Positions 30,326 to 39,383 are shown, counted from the first letter of the stretch. The stretch: 51,718 nucleotides of DNA from JAKRSD01 sp964473995 (GCA_964473995.1 CAYYRB010000012.1:1-51718); one strand, 5' to 3'. Numbers and translations are program-made. The notes: generated by a model not told the origin, from the letters alone.

Positions 30326-30736
30326 ATGACCGATATTACCCAGAATTTGAATGTAGAGATTGCCCGGCTTCAAAAAGAAATTGCCGACAGGCTGAGTATG
30401 CCGATGGAAAATCTGGTTTGGGAATTTTCGGAATCGGGCGAGATTACAAGGCTGGATCTGATCACCGTCAACCAGGCGCACCGTCAATCCTTTCTGTTTC
30501 ATACCGCACAAGGTTTCAGTAAGCTGGATGCGCTGTACGATATGCTCAAATATGCCAAGAACTGCAAAGAGATTGATCAATCCTACACCATACAGTGGTC
30601 GCTTAAAGGACACGGAGAACTTCATACTTCCTATTTCAGGGCAGGCAATATTTTTGATGCACTGAAAAAGTTCAGCTACGGTCGTGATATCAACAGCACC
30701 GTTATTTTCAGCATTACGTTAAATCCCATTTCATGA
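30326..30736 (+). CDS. Conserved hypothetical protein in envelope operon
   Basis: A 136-residue cytoplasmic protein, no signal or membrane segment. It starts 1 bp after the dehydratase stop and its stop overlaps the next ATG by 4 bases, so it belongs to the operon. The N-terminus is a helix (NLNVEIARLQKEIADRLSMP) followed by mixed alpha/beta with WEFSESGEITRLDLITVNQA, HRQSFLFHTAQGF and a C-terminal YGRDINSTVIFSITL. I do not recognise a family. The position between a nucleotide-sugar dehydratase and a thioesterase suggests an envelope biosynthesis accessory role, but nothing in the sequence shows it. Confidence 0.78.
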   Translation: MTDITQNLNVEIARLQKEIADRLSMPMENLVWEFSESGEITRLDLITVNQAHRQSFLFHTAQGFSKLDALYDMLKYAKNCKEIDQSYTIQWSLKGHGELHTSYFRAGNIFDALKKFSYGRDINSTVIFSITLNPIS

Positions 30737-31152
30737 GTACGTTCCATGTTAAAATTCCTCTGCAGCTTCGTTTTGCAGATACCGATGCGTTAGGGCATGT
30801 AAATAACGCCTGTTTCCTCAGTTATTTTGAGTTGGCCCGGGTGGCTTATTTTAATGAGGTTTTGGGTGATGTGGTCGATTGGAAATCGCGCGGCATCATA
30901 TTGGCCAGGACGGAAGTGGATTATCGGTTTCCGCTTTTTCTTCAGGATAAACCCGTGGTGAAGGTACGCTGTTCGCAGGTGGGCAATAAAAGCTTCGTCA
31001 TGTCTTACCTGATTGAAGAGGAAGGAAAGGTTTTTGCCGAGGGAAACACAGTCATGGTTTGTTATGATTTCGTCGAAAATAAACCCTTTCCCATGCCTGA
31101 TGAATGGCGATTTAAAATAACCGTTTTTGAAGGGATGGGCATTTCTGCATGA
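30733..31152 (+). CDS. Hot-dog fold acyl-CoA thioesterase (4HBT family)
   Basis: A 139-residue single hot-dog domain. The active-site segment LRFADTDALGHVNNACFLSY holds the catalytic Asp of the 4-hydroxybenzoyl-CoA thioesterase class and the conserved GHVNN turn, followed by FELARVAYFNEVLG on the long helix. These enzymes hydrolyse acyl-CoA or acyl-ACP thioesters. Both ends overlap neighbouring genes by 4 bases (ATGA), so it is translationally coupled to the unknown protein and the ABC exporter. A role in trimming acyl groups for lipid-linked products is inferred from context. Confidence 0.88.
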   Translation: MSTFHVKIPLQLRFADTDALGHVNNACFLSYFELARVAYFNEVLGDVVDWKSRGIILARTEVDYRFPLFLQDKPVVKVRCSQVGNKSFVMSYLIEEEGKVFAEGNTVMVCYDFVENKPFPMPDEWRFKITVFEGMGISA

Positions 31153-32978
31153 AAGGCATATTCCGGATACTTGCGTTGGTGAAAGAATACCGGGCCAGAA
31201 TTGCGGCTTACACGGTTCTTATCATTTTGAGTTCGGTGTTCAGCGTGGTCAGCATTACCATGGCCATTCCCTTTCTCAACATTATTTTCGATCGGGGAAG
31301 TGCTAACGATGCAATGGCTGATTTTTCCGGGGATGCGCAGAATGTTTTTCAGCAACTGATTGCCCTTATTCAACAGGTAAAATCGGAACAGGGTCAGCAG
31401 ACCGCCTTGTTATATGTTAGCCTGACGCTTATTTTTCTTTTTTTTCTGAAAAACGTTACCCGTTATCTTGCACTCAATGTGCTTACCCCCGTACGTACCG
31501 GTGTTATATTCACGCTCCGCGAAAAAATATACTCCAAAATCAATCGTCTTTCTCTTGAGTTTTTCTCAGACCGAAAAAAAGGCGATGTGCTTACCCGCAT
31601 GTCGAGCGACGTGGCCGAAGTGGAATGGACTATCATGAATTCGCTCACTTCCATGATCCGAGAGCCCCTGATGATTCTCGTGACGCTGGTATTCATGTTT
31701 GTGATCAGCGTGAAATTAACGCTCATTATTTTTCTTGTTTTGCCGATCAGCGGGTTCATCATCGGACGGATAGGCAAGAGTCTCAAAAAAACGTCGCATG
31801 AAGGACAGTCTTCAGTTGATCGCCTGATGTCGCTGGCCGAAGAAACCTTGACCGGGGCGCGCATTGTACGTGCATTCAATGCAGAGGGTTTTCTTTTTAA
31901 AAAATTTGATACACTCAATCATGCATTTTTAAAGCAGAACCGCAAAATGGTTAACCGCAGGGAATTGTCTTCTCCCATGAGCGAGTTTTTAGGTTCCATC
32001 GTAGTGGCTCTTGTTATGTACATCGGCGGAAGAATGGTCCTTGAATCCACCGGGCAGGGTGGTAATTTGAATGCAGAAACGTTTATTACTTACATCCTCA
32101 CTTTCTCTCAGCTTATTTCCCCGGCAAAAGCCATCACCACCACGTTTTATAACGTGCAAAAAGGGTTGGCATCATTGGAGCGTATTGAGGAGCTGTTGCA
32201 GCATGAAGAGAAAATCGTAAATGCTTCCGGAGCCTTGGATAAATCCAATTTTACGGATGCCGTGCAGTATCACAACGTAGTGTTCCGTTATGAAAAGGAA
32301 ACCATCCTCGACAGGGTATCTTTAACTGTTCCCAAGGGGAAATTGGTGGCCCTGGTGGGGCAATCCGGTTCCGGAAAAAGCACCCTGGCCGATCTTCTTC
32401 CACGGTTTTACGACGTGGAATCGGGAAGTATTACGCTGGATGGAATAGATATCCGCACGATGAATGTTCATGGTTTGCGGAACTTGCTCGGTATTGTTCC
32501 GCAACAGAGTGTGTTGTTTAATGATACCGTGATTGGCAACATTACCTTCGGGTCAGATGCAGTAGATATTGATCGGGTGGTGGAAGCGGCACGAAACGCA
32601 CATGCGCACGAGTTTATCATGGGCTTAGAGTATGGCTACGAAACTAATTTGGGCGAAGGCGGTAATAAACTTTCCGGAGGGCAGAAGCAGCGGATAGCCA
32701 TCGCGCGTGCGTTGTATAAAAATCCACCCATTCTTATTCTGGATGAAGCCACTTCCGCCTTGGACAGTGAGAGCGAGCGTGCCGTGCAGGACGCTTTAAA
32801 TAATCTCATGGCTAACCGCACATCGTTGGTTATTGCCCACCGCCTAAGTACGGTGCGCCACGCCGATGAAATAATTGTGATGCACAAAGGCGAAATTGTG
32901 GAACGCGGCACCCATGATAGTCTATCCAGGCAGGGTGGAGTGTACGCCCGTTTGTGCGAAATGCAATCTTTTGCCTGA
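31149..32978 (+). CDS. MsbA-like ABC transporter (fused permease and ATPase)
   Basis: A 609-residue half-transporter that probably dimerises to flip lipids or lipid-linked sugars across the inner membrane. Six helices occupy residues about 15-335; the ATPase domain has Walker A GQSGSGKST (404-412), the Q-loop PQQSVLFND, signature LSGGQKQRIAIARAL, Walker B ILILDEATSALD and the switch His in VIAHRLSTV. The closest functional class is MsbA/lipid A exporter, consistent with the glycosyltransferase and sugar dehydratase in the same operon. Its start overlaps the thioesterase stop by 4 bases and its stop overlaps the next ATG as TGATG. Confidence 0.9.
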   Translation: MKGIFRILALVKEYRARIAAYTVLIILSSVFSVVSITMAIPFLNIIFDRGSANDAMADFSGDAQNVFQQLIALIQQVKSEQGQQTALLYVSLTLIFLFFLKNVTRYLALNVLTPVRTGVIFTLREKIYSKINRLSLEFFSDRKKGDVLTRMSSDVAEVEWTIMNSLTSMIREPLMILVTLVFMFVISVKLTLIIFLVLPISGFIIGRIGKSLKKTSHEGQSSVDRLMSLAEETLTGARIVRAFNAEGFLFKKFDTLNHAFLKQNRKMVNRRELSSPMSEFLGSIVVALVMYIGGRMVLESTGQGGNLNAETFITYILTFSQLISPAKAITTTFYNVQKGLASLERIEELLQHEEKIVNASGALDKSNFTDAVQYHNVVFRYEKETILDRVSLTVPKGKLVALVGQSGSGKSTLADLLPRFYDVESGSITLDGIDIRTMNVHGLRNLLGIVPQQSVLFNDTVIGNITFGSDAVDIDRVVEAARNAHAHEFIMGLEYGYETNLGEGGNKLSGGQKQRIAIARALYKNPPILILDEATSALDSESERAVQDALNNLMANRTSLVIAHRLSTVRHADEIIVMHKGEIVERGTHDSLSRQGGVYARLCEMQSFA

Positions 32979-33850
32979 TGAAAGTGGCGGGCTTTACCTT
33001 CATCCGCAATGCGGTCAAGTTTGATTATCCGGTCAAAGAGGCCATTCTTTCCGTGTTGCCGCTTTGTGATGAATTTGTAGTTTGTCTGGGCAACTCTGAA
33101 GATCAAACCGAATCACTCATCCGCTCCATCGGTGATCCGCGCATCCGAATAATCCATTCCGTATGGGACGATTCATTGCGTCAGGGCGGGCGGGTGCTCT
33201 CCGTGGAAACCGACAAAGCGCTGGATGCTGTTTCCCCCGATTGTGACTGGGCTTTTTATATTCAGGCTGATGAGGTTTTGCATGAAAAATACCTTACTCC
33301 GGTGAGGAATTCCATGGAGAAGTGGTTGGAACATCCCGAGGTGGAAGGGCTGCTTTTTGATTACCTGCATTTTTATGCTACCTATGATTTTGTTGGCGAC
33401 AGCCGTCGGTGGTATCGCAATGAAATCCGCATCATCCGTAACGACAAGCGTATATGCAGCTGGAAAGATGCACAGGGCTTCAGAAAAGAGGGGCGTAAAT
33501 TGAATGTGAAAAAAGCGGGGGCGGCTATCTTTCATTATGGTTGGGTAAAACCACCCGAAAAACAGCAGGAAAAACAAAAGTTTTTTCATCGGCTTTGGCA
33601 TTCGGATGAAAAAGTGCACGCCATGACGGGTGAATCCTCGGTTTTCGATTATTCGCGTGTGGATTCATTGAAACGATTTGCGGGAACTCATCCGGCAGTG
33701 ATGGGTGAACGTATCCATAAAATGGGTTGGGTTTTCAACCACGACGTGCGTGAGAAAAAACTTTCCCTGAAGAATAGGCTTCTCCATATTGTGGAGCGGC
33801 TTACCGGGAAGCGGTTTTTCGAGTACCGCAACTTTGAATTGATACCCTAG
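32978..33850 (+). CDS. Family 2-like glycosyltransferase
   Basis: A 290-residue cytoplasmic or peripheral glycosyltransferase. The ATG at 32978 overlaps the ABC gene stop (TGATG). The N-terminus FTFIRNAVKFDYPVKEAILS and LCDEFVVCLGNSEDQT are typical of the GT2 'beta-1,4-glucosyltransferase-like' group, and FYIQADEVLHEKY holds the acidic metal/nucleotide-binding position. A C-terminal basic, helix-rich part (residues 190-290) may bind membrane. Last gene of the operon; its stop is 1 bp from the gldA stop on the other strand, leaving no room for a terminator. Confidence 0.83.
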   Translation: MKVAGFTFIRNAVKFDYPVKEAILSVLPLCDEFVVCLGNSEDQTESLIRSIGDPRIRIIHSVWDDSLRQGGRVLSVETDKALDAVSPDCDWAFYIQADEVLHEKYLTPVRNSMEKWLEHPEVEGLLFDYLHFYATYDFVGDSRRWYRNEIRIIRNDKRICSWKDAQGFRKEGRKLNVKKAGAAIFHYGWVKPPEKQQEKQKFFHRLWHSDEKVHAMTGESSVFDYSRVDSLKRFAGTHPAVMGERIHKMGWVFNHDVREKKLSLKNRLLHIVERLTGKRFFEYRNFELIP

Positions 33851-33851
33851 T

Positions 33852-34766
33852 TTACTTTTTCTTACCCGTAAGAGTCCGGAAAACATCTTCCAGATTTTGC
33901 TCATGCTTATTTACGGTGAGCAGGGTGAGTCCTTCATGAACGGCAAATTGGAATAATGCCGCGCGTATATCCTGATCAGCAGGGGATTCTAAATGATAGG
34001 CATTGTTTCCGGCCTGGGCCACGCGTAAGATGCCGGGAATATTTTTCAATTTATCTGACGAAACGGATTTGTCAAATTCCACATAAAAAGCCTGGGTACT
34101 GATTTTGTTTTTCCTGAGATCCCGCATGGTGTCATCCGCCGCTAAAACTCCTTTGTTGATGATGATTACCCTGCCGCAGATGGCCTCTACTTCTTGCATG
34201 ATGTGGGTGGAAAGCATGATGGTTTTTTCTTTTCCCAGATCCAGAATGAGGTTCCGTATGTCGGCCAATTGGTTAGGGTCTAAGCCTGATGTGGGTTCAT
34301 CCAGGATGAGCACTTTCGGATCATGGATCAGTGCCTGTGCAAGGCCTACCCGTTGTTTATAACCTTTGGAAAGTTGACCGATTTTTTTGTGTTGTTCCGG
34401 ACCCAGACCGGTCATGTCTACCATGCTTTTAACTCTTGCCGCTTTATTCTTTACGCCATAAATTCCCGCTACGAATTCTAAATACTCTTTCACGTACATG
34501 TCGCCGTAGAGTGGGTTATTTTCGGGCAGATAACCTACGGAGCGTTTTACTTCCTCAGCCTGCTCATTTACGTCAAATCCGCATACGGTAGCCTTTCCTT
34601 CCGTTTGGGGAATGTACCCGGTAAGAATTTTCATCATGGTGGATTTTCCCGCCCCGTTTGGGCCCAGAAAACCGACTACCTCGCCCGAGCGGATTTCAAA
34701 CGAAACATCATTCAACGCTTTTTGATCGCCGTAGAGTTTAGTAATATGACTGACTGAAATGGACAT
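33852..34766 (-). CDS. gldA: Gliding motility-associated ABC transporter ATP-binding protein GldA
   Basis: A 304-residue ABC ATPase. The start is ATG at 34766 (MSISVSHITKLYGDQ); a longer in-frame extension is not conserved. Walker A is GPNGAGKST (35-43 region), the signature LSKGYKQRVGLAQAL, and Walker B VLILDEPTSGLDP. The YLPENNPLYGDMYVKEYLEF stretch and the distinctive C-terminal 80 residues ending EDVFRTLTGKKK are those of GldA, which works with GldF and GldG in Flavobacterium gliding. The gldFG partner genes are not in this window. A degenerate -7 box (TAAATTTT) ends 5 nt upstream of the ATG. Presence of gldA alone does not prove motility. Confidence 0.88.
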   Translation of the reverse strand: MSISVSHITKLYGDQKALNDVSFEIRSGEVVGFLGPNGAGKSTMMKILTGYIPQTEGKATVCGFDVNEQAEEVKRSVGYLPENNPLYGDMYVKEYLEFVAGIYGVKNKAARVKSMVDMTGLGPEQHKKIGQLSKGYKQRVGLAQALIHDPKVLILDEPTSGLDPNQLADIRNLILDLGKEKTIMLSTHIMQEVEAICGRVIIINKGVLAADDTMRDLRKNKISTQAFYVEFDKSVSSDKLKNIPGILRVAQAGNNAYHLESPADQDIRAALFQFAVHEGLTLLTVNKHEQNLEDVFRTLTGKKK

Positions 34767-34851
34767 CAGAAAAAATTTACTGCAAAAATGAGGCTTTAAA
34801 ACGGAAACAATTCCAAAACCTTGTGCAATTTTGCCAAAAACACCCAAAGAA

Positions 34852-36141
34852 ATGAATTCAATCCCGGATATTCCTCTCGCCGAGCGGATGCGTCCTCATA
34901 AAATTGACGATTATGTGGGGCAGAAGCATCTGTTGGGCACCGACGGACCAATACGGGGAATGATTCAATCGGGCGTATTGCCCTCCCTTATTTTTTGGGG
35001 GCCTCCGGGAACGGGGAAAACCACGCTTTCTCTCTTGCTTGCCGCCGAATTTGACCGACCTTTTTTTCAACTCAGTGCCGTACATGCCGGGGTGAAGGAT
35101 GTGCGCGAGGTGTTGGACAGTGCCTCCAAACAGGGTATGTTTTCCCAGGCGGGCAAACCTGTTTTGTTCATCGATGAAATTCACCGTTTCAACAAGTCGC
35201 AGCAGGACAGTCTACTGGGTGCCGTGGAAAAGGGCGTGGTTACCCTGATCGGAGCCACCACCGAAAATCCATCTTTTGAAGTGATTCCCGCCCTTTTGTC
35301 TCGTTGCCGTGTATACGTGTTGGAAAGTCATACTCCTGAAGAATTGAAAGAAATAGCGCGGCAGGCTTTGGAAAGAGATGCCTATCTTTCTTGTTTTGAT
35401 GCAAGCATTTCCGGCTGGGATACCCTGATCCGAATATCGGCAGGTGATGCACGCAAAATGCTCAACGCGCTTGAACTTTCCGTGGGTGTGTTCGCGAAGG
35501 AGGGAAAAGTAGCACTTACCGATGAAAAGATATCGAAAGCCGTAACGGAAAATCTGGCCCGCTATGATAAGTCAGGCGAGATGCATTACGACATTATTTC
35601 GGCCTTCATTAAATCGGTGAGGGGCAGTGACCCGCAGGCGGCATTGTACTGGCTTGCCCGCATGCTCCGGGGTGGGGAAGACGTGAAGTTTATCGCACGC
35701 CGGTTGATGATCCTTGCCTCGGAAGATATAGGCCTGGCCAATCCGCAGGCCCTGGTCATGGCGAATAGCGCGTTTCAGGCGGTGAATGTAATCGGCATGC
35801 CGGAGGCCCGCATCATTCTTTCAGAAATTACCGTGTATTTGGCAGTGAGCGCGAAAAGCAATTCGGCGTATTTAGCCATTGATAAGGCCGTGGAATTTGT
35901 TTCCGAAAGTGGAGATCTTCCCGTGCCGCTGCATTTGCGCAATGCTCCCACCAAGCTGATGAAGGAGTTGGGATATGGGGAAGACTATCAGTATCCGCAC
36001 CAATTCCCCGGTCATTTTAAGGAACAGGAATACTTGCCTGCGGAGATTTCGGGAATGCTTTTTTATGAACCGGCATCCAACCGCATGGAAGAGGAATTTC
36101 GCAAACGCTTGGAATCTATTTGGAAAACCAAATACGTATGA
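34852..36141 (+). CDS. rarA: Replication-associated recombination protein RarA (MgsA)
   Basis: A 429-residue clamp-loader-like AAA+ ATPase acting at stalled replication forks. The ATG at 34852 gives MNSIPDIPLAERMRP, matching family N-termini (a TTG at 34831 would add seven residues). Walker A is GPPGTGKTT (50-58), Walker B FIDEIHRFNKSQQD, sensor 1 IGATTENPSFEV, and the Arg finger LLSRCRVY. The C-terminal tetramerisation domain has SEDIGLANPQALVMA and the end motif LPAEISGMLFYEP. Its stop overlaps the next gene's ATG (ATGA). Confidence 0.94.
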   Translation: MNSIPDIPLAERMRPHKIDDYVGQKHLLGTDGPIRGMIQSGVLPSLIFWGPPGTGKTTLSLLLAAEFDRPFFQLSAVHAGVKDVREVLDSASKQGMFSQAGKPVLFIDEIHRFNKSQQDSLLGAVEKGVVTLIGATTENPSFEVIPALLSRCRVYVLESHTPEELKEIARQALERDAYLSCFDASISGWDTLIRISAGDARKMLNALELSVGVFAKEGKVALTDEKISKAVTENLARYDKSGEMHYDIISAFIKSVRGSDPQAALYWLARMLRGGEDVKFIARRLMILASEDIGLANPQALVMANSAFQAVNVIGMPEARIILSEITVYLAVSAKSNSAYLAIDKAVEFVSESGDLPVPLHLRNAPTKLMKELGYGEDYQYPHQFPGHFKEQEYLPAEISGMLFYEPASNRMEEEFRKRLESIWKTKYV

Positions 36142-37151
36142 ACCGCATTTCTGTTTTTTTCTTTTCCCTTTTTCTTTTAGTTCCTTTTTTCGGAATCGGA
36201 CAGAAAATCAAATACACGGAAATCGGCAAGGTGGCAAACGCTCCGGTTGATTTCTCGTTTGTTCATCTTACGGATCTGCATATGGGTGAAGGTTTTGAAG
36301 ATTACGGTACCCGCGGATGGGATGATGAGCCCTCTTCAGGAGATGAGGGCTATTCCGCCCAAAGGCTGCGCCAATCGGTGAACTGGATAAACCGACATGC
36401 CGACTCGTTGAAAATACGGTTTGTCATGGTTACGGGTGATTTAACCGACAGTGGGGAAAAATCGGAATTTTTAAAATGCCGTGAGATTTTGGATGATTTG
36501 AATGTGCCTTACATTCCGCTCATCGGGAATCATGATGTATGGCCTTACACCCGATCGGATGAAGCACCGGAAGCTTTCGGAGATCGTTTTTTTAATGCCG
36601 TATTTGATGAGGTGATTCGTGGCAACTCATCGTTTTTTTCTTCCTGGGATAACGGAACCCGGCACAAAGTTGTTATTCATCCTCAAACCGGGCAGGCACA
36701 TCAATTCCAAAATTTTGCATTTACGTTTAACAGATATCGCTTTATCATCACCGATTTCGGTACGCGCCGGCATGCGGGAAGGGTAGAACCCGGTGTTGGA
36801 CCATCCGCGGAATTGCATGATTTTCCGGGAGGCTCTTTTCCCTGGTTGATGCAACAACTCAATCAAAACGCAACTGATACGAAATCTGTGTGCATATTTT
36901 CCCATTGGCCTCTCATGAAGGAGCCCATCCGTTTTCATTTTGCTTTTGATAGGAAAGAATACAAAGCCTTGGCGGATTCGATGTTCCCATATCGTGAAAA
37001 ATTATCCACTTGGTTTTCCGGGCATATACATCGTTCTTTTTCGCAATATGTGACGCAACCGGGCCATGGAGAAACTGTGATCAGGTGTTTGGAAACTTCG
37101 GCAAATAAAAAGCATGAATATGGATACCTGCGCGTAGTCAGGGTATGGTAA
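36138..37151 (+). CDS. Secreted calcineurin-like metallophosphoesterase
   Basis: A 337-residue exported phosphoesterase. The ATG at 36138 overlaps the rarA stop and starts a signal peptide (MNRISVFFFSLFLLVPFFGI, cleavage near GQK). The metal-binding motifs of the family are in order: THLTDLHMG-type (VHLTDLHMGEG), TGDLTDSGEKSEF, LIGNHDVWPY, FSHWPLM and SGHIHRSFSQY. These bind two metals that hydrolyse phosphoesters. Substrate unknown; it may act on nucleotides or lipids in the periplasm. A small palindromic hairpin with T-tract follows the stop. Confidence 0.87.
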   Translation: MNRISVFFFSLFLLVPFFGIGQKIKYTEIGKVANAPVDFSFVHLTDLHMGEGFEDYGTRGWDDEPSSGDEGYSAQRLRQSVNWINRHADSLKIRFVMVTGDLTDSGEKSEFLKCREILDDLNVPYIPLIGNHDVWPYTRSDEAPEAFGDRFFNAVFDEVIRGNSSFFSSWDNGTRHKVVIHPQTGQAHQFQNFAFTFNRYRFIITDFGTRRHAGRVEPGVGPSAELHDFPGGSFPWLMQQLNQNATDTKSVCIFSHWPLMKEPIRFHFAFDRKEYKALADSMFPYREKLSTWFSGHIHRSFSQYVTQPGHGETVIRCLETSANKKHEYGYLRVVRVW

Positions 37152-37160
37152 AGGTGATTT

Positions 37161-37180
37161 GTAACCCAGGTTACTTTTTT
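37161..37180 (+). terminator. Short hairpin with T-tract after the metallophosphoesterase gene
   Basis: GTAACC-CA-GGTTAC followed by TTTTTT. With a realistic 4-nt loop the stem is 5 bp, so it is a weak terminator. Confidence 0.45.
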
Positions 37181-37231
37181 CTTTCGGATTAATTATCAGT
37201 TTTGTTAACTGAAATATAAACCATCTCTTTT

Positions 37232-37618
37232 ATGAAAAAAGCGATTTTATCCCTTTTGATTATCGTGGCCGCCGGTTCACAGATTTTATCCGCTCAGGTT
37301 GCGACCTTGAAGGAAATTGGAACCGTTGAATTTAAAAATCTGATGAAAAGTAAAGACGCCATTATTATGGATGTGCGCACCCCTGCAGAGGTTTCTGAGG
37401 GGTATATTAAAGGGGCCACGGTGTTTGCTGATGTGAATGGGACTGACTTTTTGAAGCAGATTTCCAAACTGGATAAAAATAAGACGTATTTGGTGTATTG
37501 CCGTTCGGGAATGCGAAGCAAGAATGCAGGAAGTGCCATGATTCGTGAGGGTTTTAAAAAAGTGTACAGTCTTCAGGATGGGATTCTGGGATATAATGGT
37601 GAAATCCTAAAAAAATGA
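37232..37618 (+). CDS. Periplasmic rhodanese-like protein
   Basis: A 128-residue single rhodanese domain with a signal peptide (MKKAILSLLIIVAAGSQILS, cleavage near AQV). The active-site loop is VYCRSGMRSKNAG with Cys90; MDVRTPAEVSEGYIKGA is the conserved CH2A segment. Such single-domain proteins accept or transfer sulfane sulfur; a periplasmic location suggests thiol or sulfide handling rather than tRNA thiolation. Monocistronic by spacing (80 bp after the previous gene). The next gene on the other strand is aroE. Confidence 0.88.
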   Translation: MKKAILSLLIIVAAGSQILSAQVATLKEIGTVEFKNLMKSKDAIIMDVRTPAEVSEGYIKGATVFADVNGTDFLKQISKLDKNKTYLVYCRSGMRSKNAGSAMIREGFKKVYSLQDGILGYNGEILKK

Positions 37619-37633
37619 ATTGAATTAGTATCA

Positions 37634-37690
37634 GTGAAATAGGGCGTCCATAAAGTATGGTTTTGCCTATCAGCTATAATCTGATTTCAC
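37634..37690. other. Nested inverted-repeat element between convergent genes
   Basis: Three nested arms around one centre: GTGAAAT/ATTTCAC (37634-37640, 37684-37690), ATAGG(G)C/GCCTAT (37639-37645, 37665-37670) and CCATA-AAG-TATGG (37648-37660). The element fills the gap between the rhodanese and aroE stops. It lacks long T-tracts; a bidirectional 3'-end structure is the likeliest role. Confidence 0.5.
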
Positions 37691-37694
37691 GAAT

Positions 37695-38432
37695 TTATTG
37701 ATTCCAGATGGCCCACGATGCCTCCGCCTGCACCTGAAGCATTTTTTTTCCATTGATCACCGTGGCTCCCCGAATTTCTCCTTCTTCCATAAAGCGTGTA
37801 TAGGGCGGGTTATAAACCAAATCAAATAAGACATGCATGTCTGAAATGGCTTCATAAGGAATAGGCGGAAATGTGTCGGCTTTCGGATACATTCCCACGG
37901 GTGTGCAGTTGATGATTAATTTGTGCCTTTGAATCAGTTCTTGGGTAAGCTCCCCGTAGCCGATTTCATTTCGTTGTTTTTCCGGATTCCGGGAAACGGA
38001 AAGCACTTCCATGCCTGTTTTTTCTAAAAAGTATTTTACGGTTTTGGCACTTCCTCCGGTTCCCAAAACCAACGCCTGTGTCATATACCATTCCAGATGC
38101 GGCTTCAGGGTTTCGGCAATGCCTTTCAGATCGGTATTGTAACCTATTGTTTGTCCCCGTGAAATGAGAATGGTATTTACCGAACCTATTTCTCCTGCCA
38201 CCGTATCCAGTTCATCTAAAAAGGGTATTACGGATTCCTTATGGGGAATAGTTACGTTAATTCCGCAAAGTTCCGGATTGTTCTTGATGAATTGGGGAAA
38301 TACCGAAATATCGGGCATTTCAAAAAGGTCATACCGTGCATCTTCTATCTGTTCCTTTTTGAATTTTTCGGCAAAGTAGGCAGGTGAAAAGGAATGGGCG
38401 AGGGGATAGCCGATTAATCCGAATCGCCTCAC
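37695..38432 (-). CDS. aroE: Shikimate dehydrogenase
   Basis: A 245-residue NADP-dependent enzyme that reduces 3-dehydroshikimate in aromatic amino acid synthesis. Shikimate-binding residues are visible in HSFSPAYFAEKF (Ser-x-Ser) and NVTIPHKESV (Lys65); the cofactor loop is VLGTGGSAKTVKYFL and the basic NADP-selectivity stretch is SVSRNPEKQ. The C-terminal NGKKMLQVQAEASWAIW is also typical. It is the last gene of a run beginning with the ComA-like gene, 6 bp after the DUF368 gene. Confidence 0.94.
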   Translation of the reverse strand: MRRFGLIGYPLAHSFSPAYFAEKFKKEQIEDARYDLFEMPDISVFPQFIKNNPELCGINVTIPHKESVIPFLDELDTVAGEIGSVNTILISRGQTIGYNTDLKGIAETLKPHLEWYMTQALVLGTGGSAKTVKYFLEKTGMEVLSVSRNPEKQRNEIGYGELTQELIQRHKLIINCTPVGMYPKADTFPPIPYEAISDMHVLFDLVYNPPYTRFMEEGEIRGATVINGKKMLQVQAEASWAIWNQ

Positions 38433-38438
38433 GGTTCT

Positions 38439-39383
38439 CTATTTTTTGGTTTTTTCGGCCAAGGTTTCCAAACCAAAAACCAGCAAGAATCCAAACCCAG
38501 CCAGGGCCAGGGCTAATCCAATCTGCGGATTTTGGCCGGTTAATTCGGTATAGGTACCCGGCAGAATACTTTTTTCGATGAACGGTACGCTTTCTCCGTG
38601 GGAATTGATTCGGTATTCCAACACTTCTTTCCAAGGCCACACTTTATTCAGCGAGCCGAGCATGAACCCGGTCAGAACAGCCAATGTGGCATTGTGGTAT
38701 CTTCTGAACATGAAAGAAACCACCCGGGCAAAACTCAAAATGCCGAGCAGACAGCCCAAGGCAAAGGTGATGATGATGGATATATTCACCTCTTTCAGTG
38801 CCTGCATGATGAAGTGATATTTACCCATCAGCAGTAGGATGAAACTGCCTGAAATGCCCGGCAGAATCATGGCACAGATGGCAATCACCCCGCTGAAGAA
38901 AATGAAGGGAAGTCCTTCAGGAGTGGTGGACGGAGTAGCTACCGTGATCAGATAGGCACCTGCCGTAGCCAATATGAATAGAATCAAACTCTGTACGTTG
39001 AAACGATTCATCGATTTGCCCACAAACCACACGGAGGCCACGATGAGTCCGAAGAAAAAGGACCAGACGGGGATGGGATAATGCTCGAGCAGGTGGGTAA
39101 TCACCCCGGCAAGAGTTAAAACCGATAAGGCAATACCCGAAAGAAGCACTGCCATAAATGGGGCATTGGCCATATTCCAGGCTTCTTTTAATTTCCCTTT
39201 CAGAAAAGAAAGGGCTGCGTTGGGTATGGCTTTTATGCTGTCCAGCAATTCTTCGTAAATACCGGATATGAAGGCGATGGTGCCTCCCGAAACTCCGGGA
39301 ACCACGTCGGCCGCCCCCATACTCATCCCCTTAAGAAAGAGGATTAGAATATCTTTTGGCGTTCTATTTTTTTTAAAGGACAT
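38439..39383 (-). CDS. DUF368 membrane protein, polyprenyl-phosphate translocase family (PopT-like)
   Basis: A 314-residue protein with about eight membrane helices. The paired DUF368 signatures are present: GMSMGAADVVPGVSGGTIAF near residue 20 and ICAMILPGISGSFILLLMGKY near 170. DUF368 proteins have been linked to recycling of undecaprenyl phosphate to the cytoplasmic face, a step needed for peptidoglycan and O-antigen synthesis. The assignment here rests on the family only. Its 5' end overlaps the rhodanese gene by 11 bases and its stop is 6 bp before aroE. Confidence 0.88.
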   Translation of the reverse strand: MSFKKNRTPKDILILFLKGMSMGAADVVPGVSGGTIAFISGIYEELLDSIKAIPNAALSFLKGKLKEAWNMANAPFMAVLLSGIALSVLTLAGVITHLLEHYPIPVWSFFFGLIVASVWFVGKSMNRFNVQSLILFILATAGAYLITVATPSTTPEGLPFIFFSGVIAICAMILPGISGSFILLLMGKYHFIMQALKEVNISIIITFALGCLLGILSFARVVSFMFRRYHNATLAVLTGFMLGSLNKVWPWKEVLEYRINSHGESVPFIEKSILPGTYTELTGQNPQIGLALALAGFGFLLVFGLETLAEKTKK

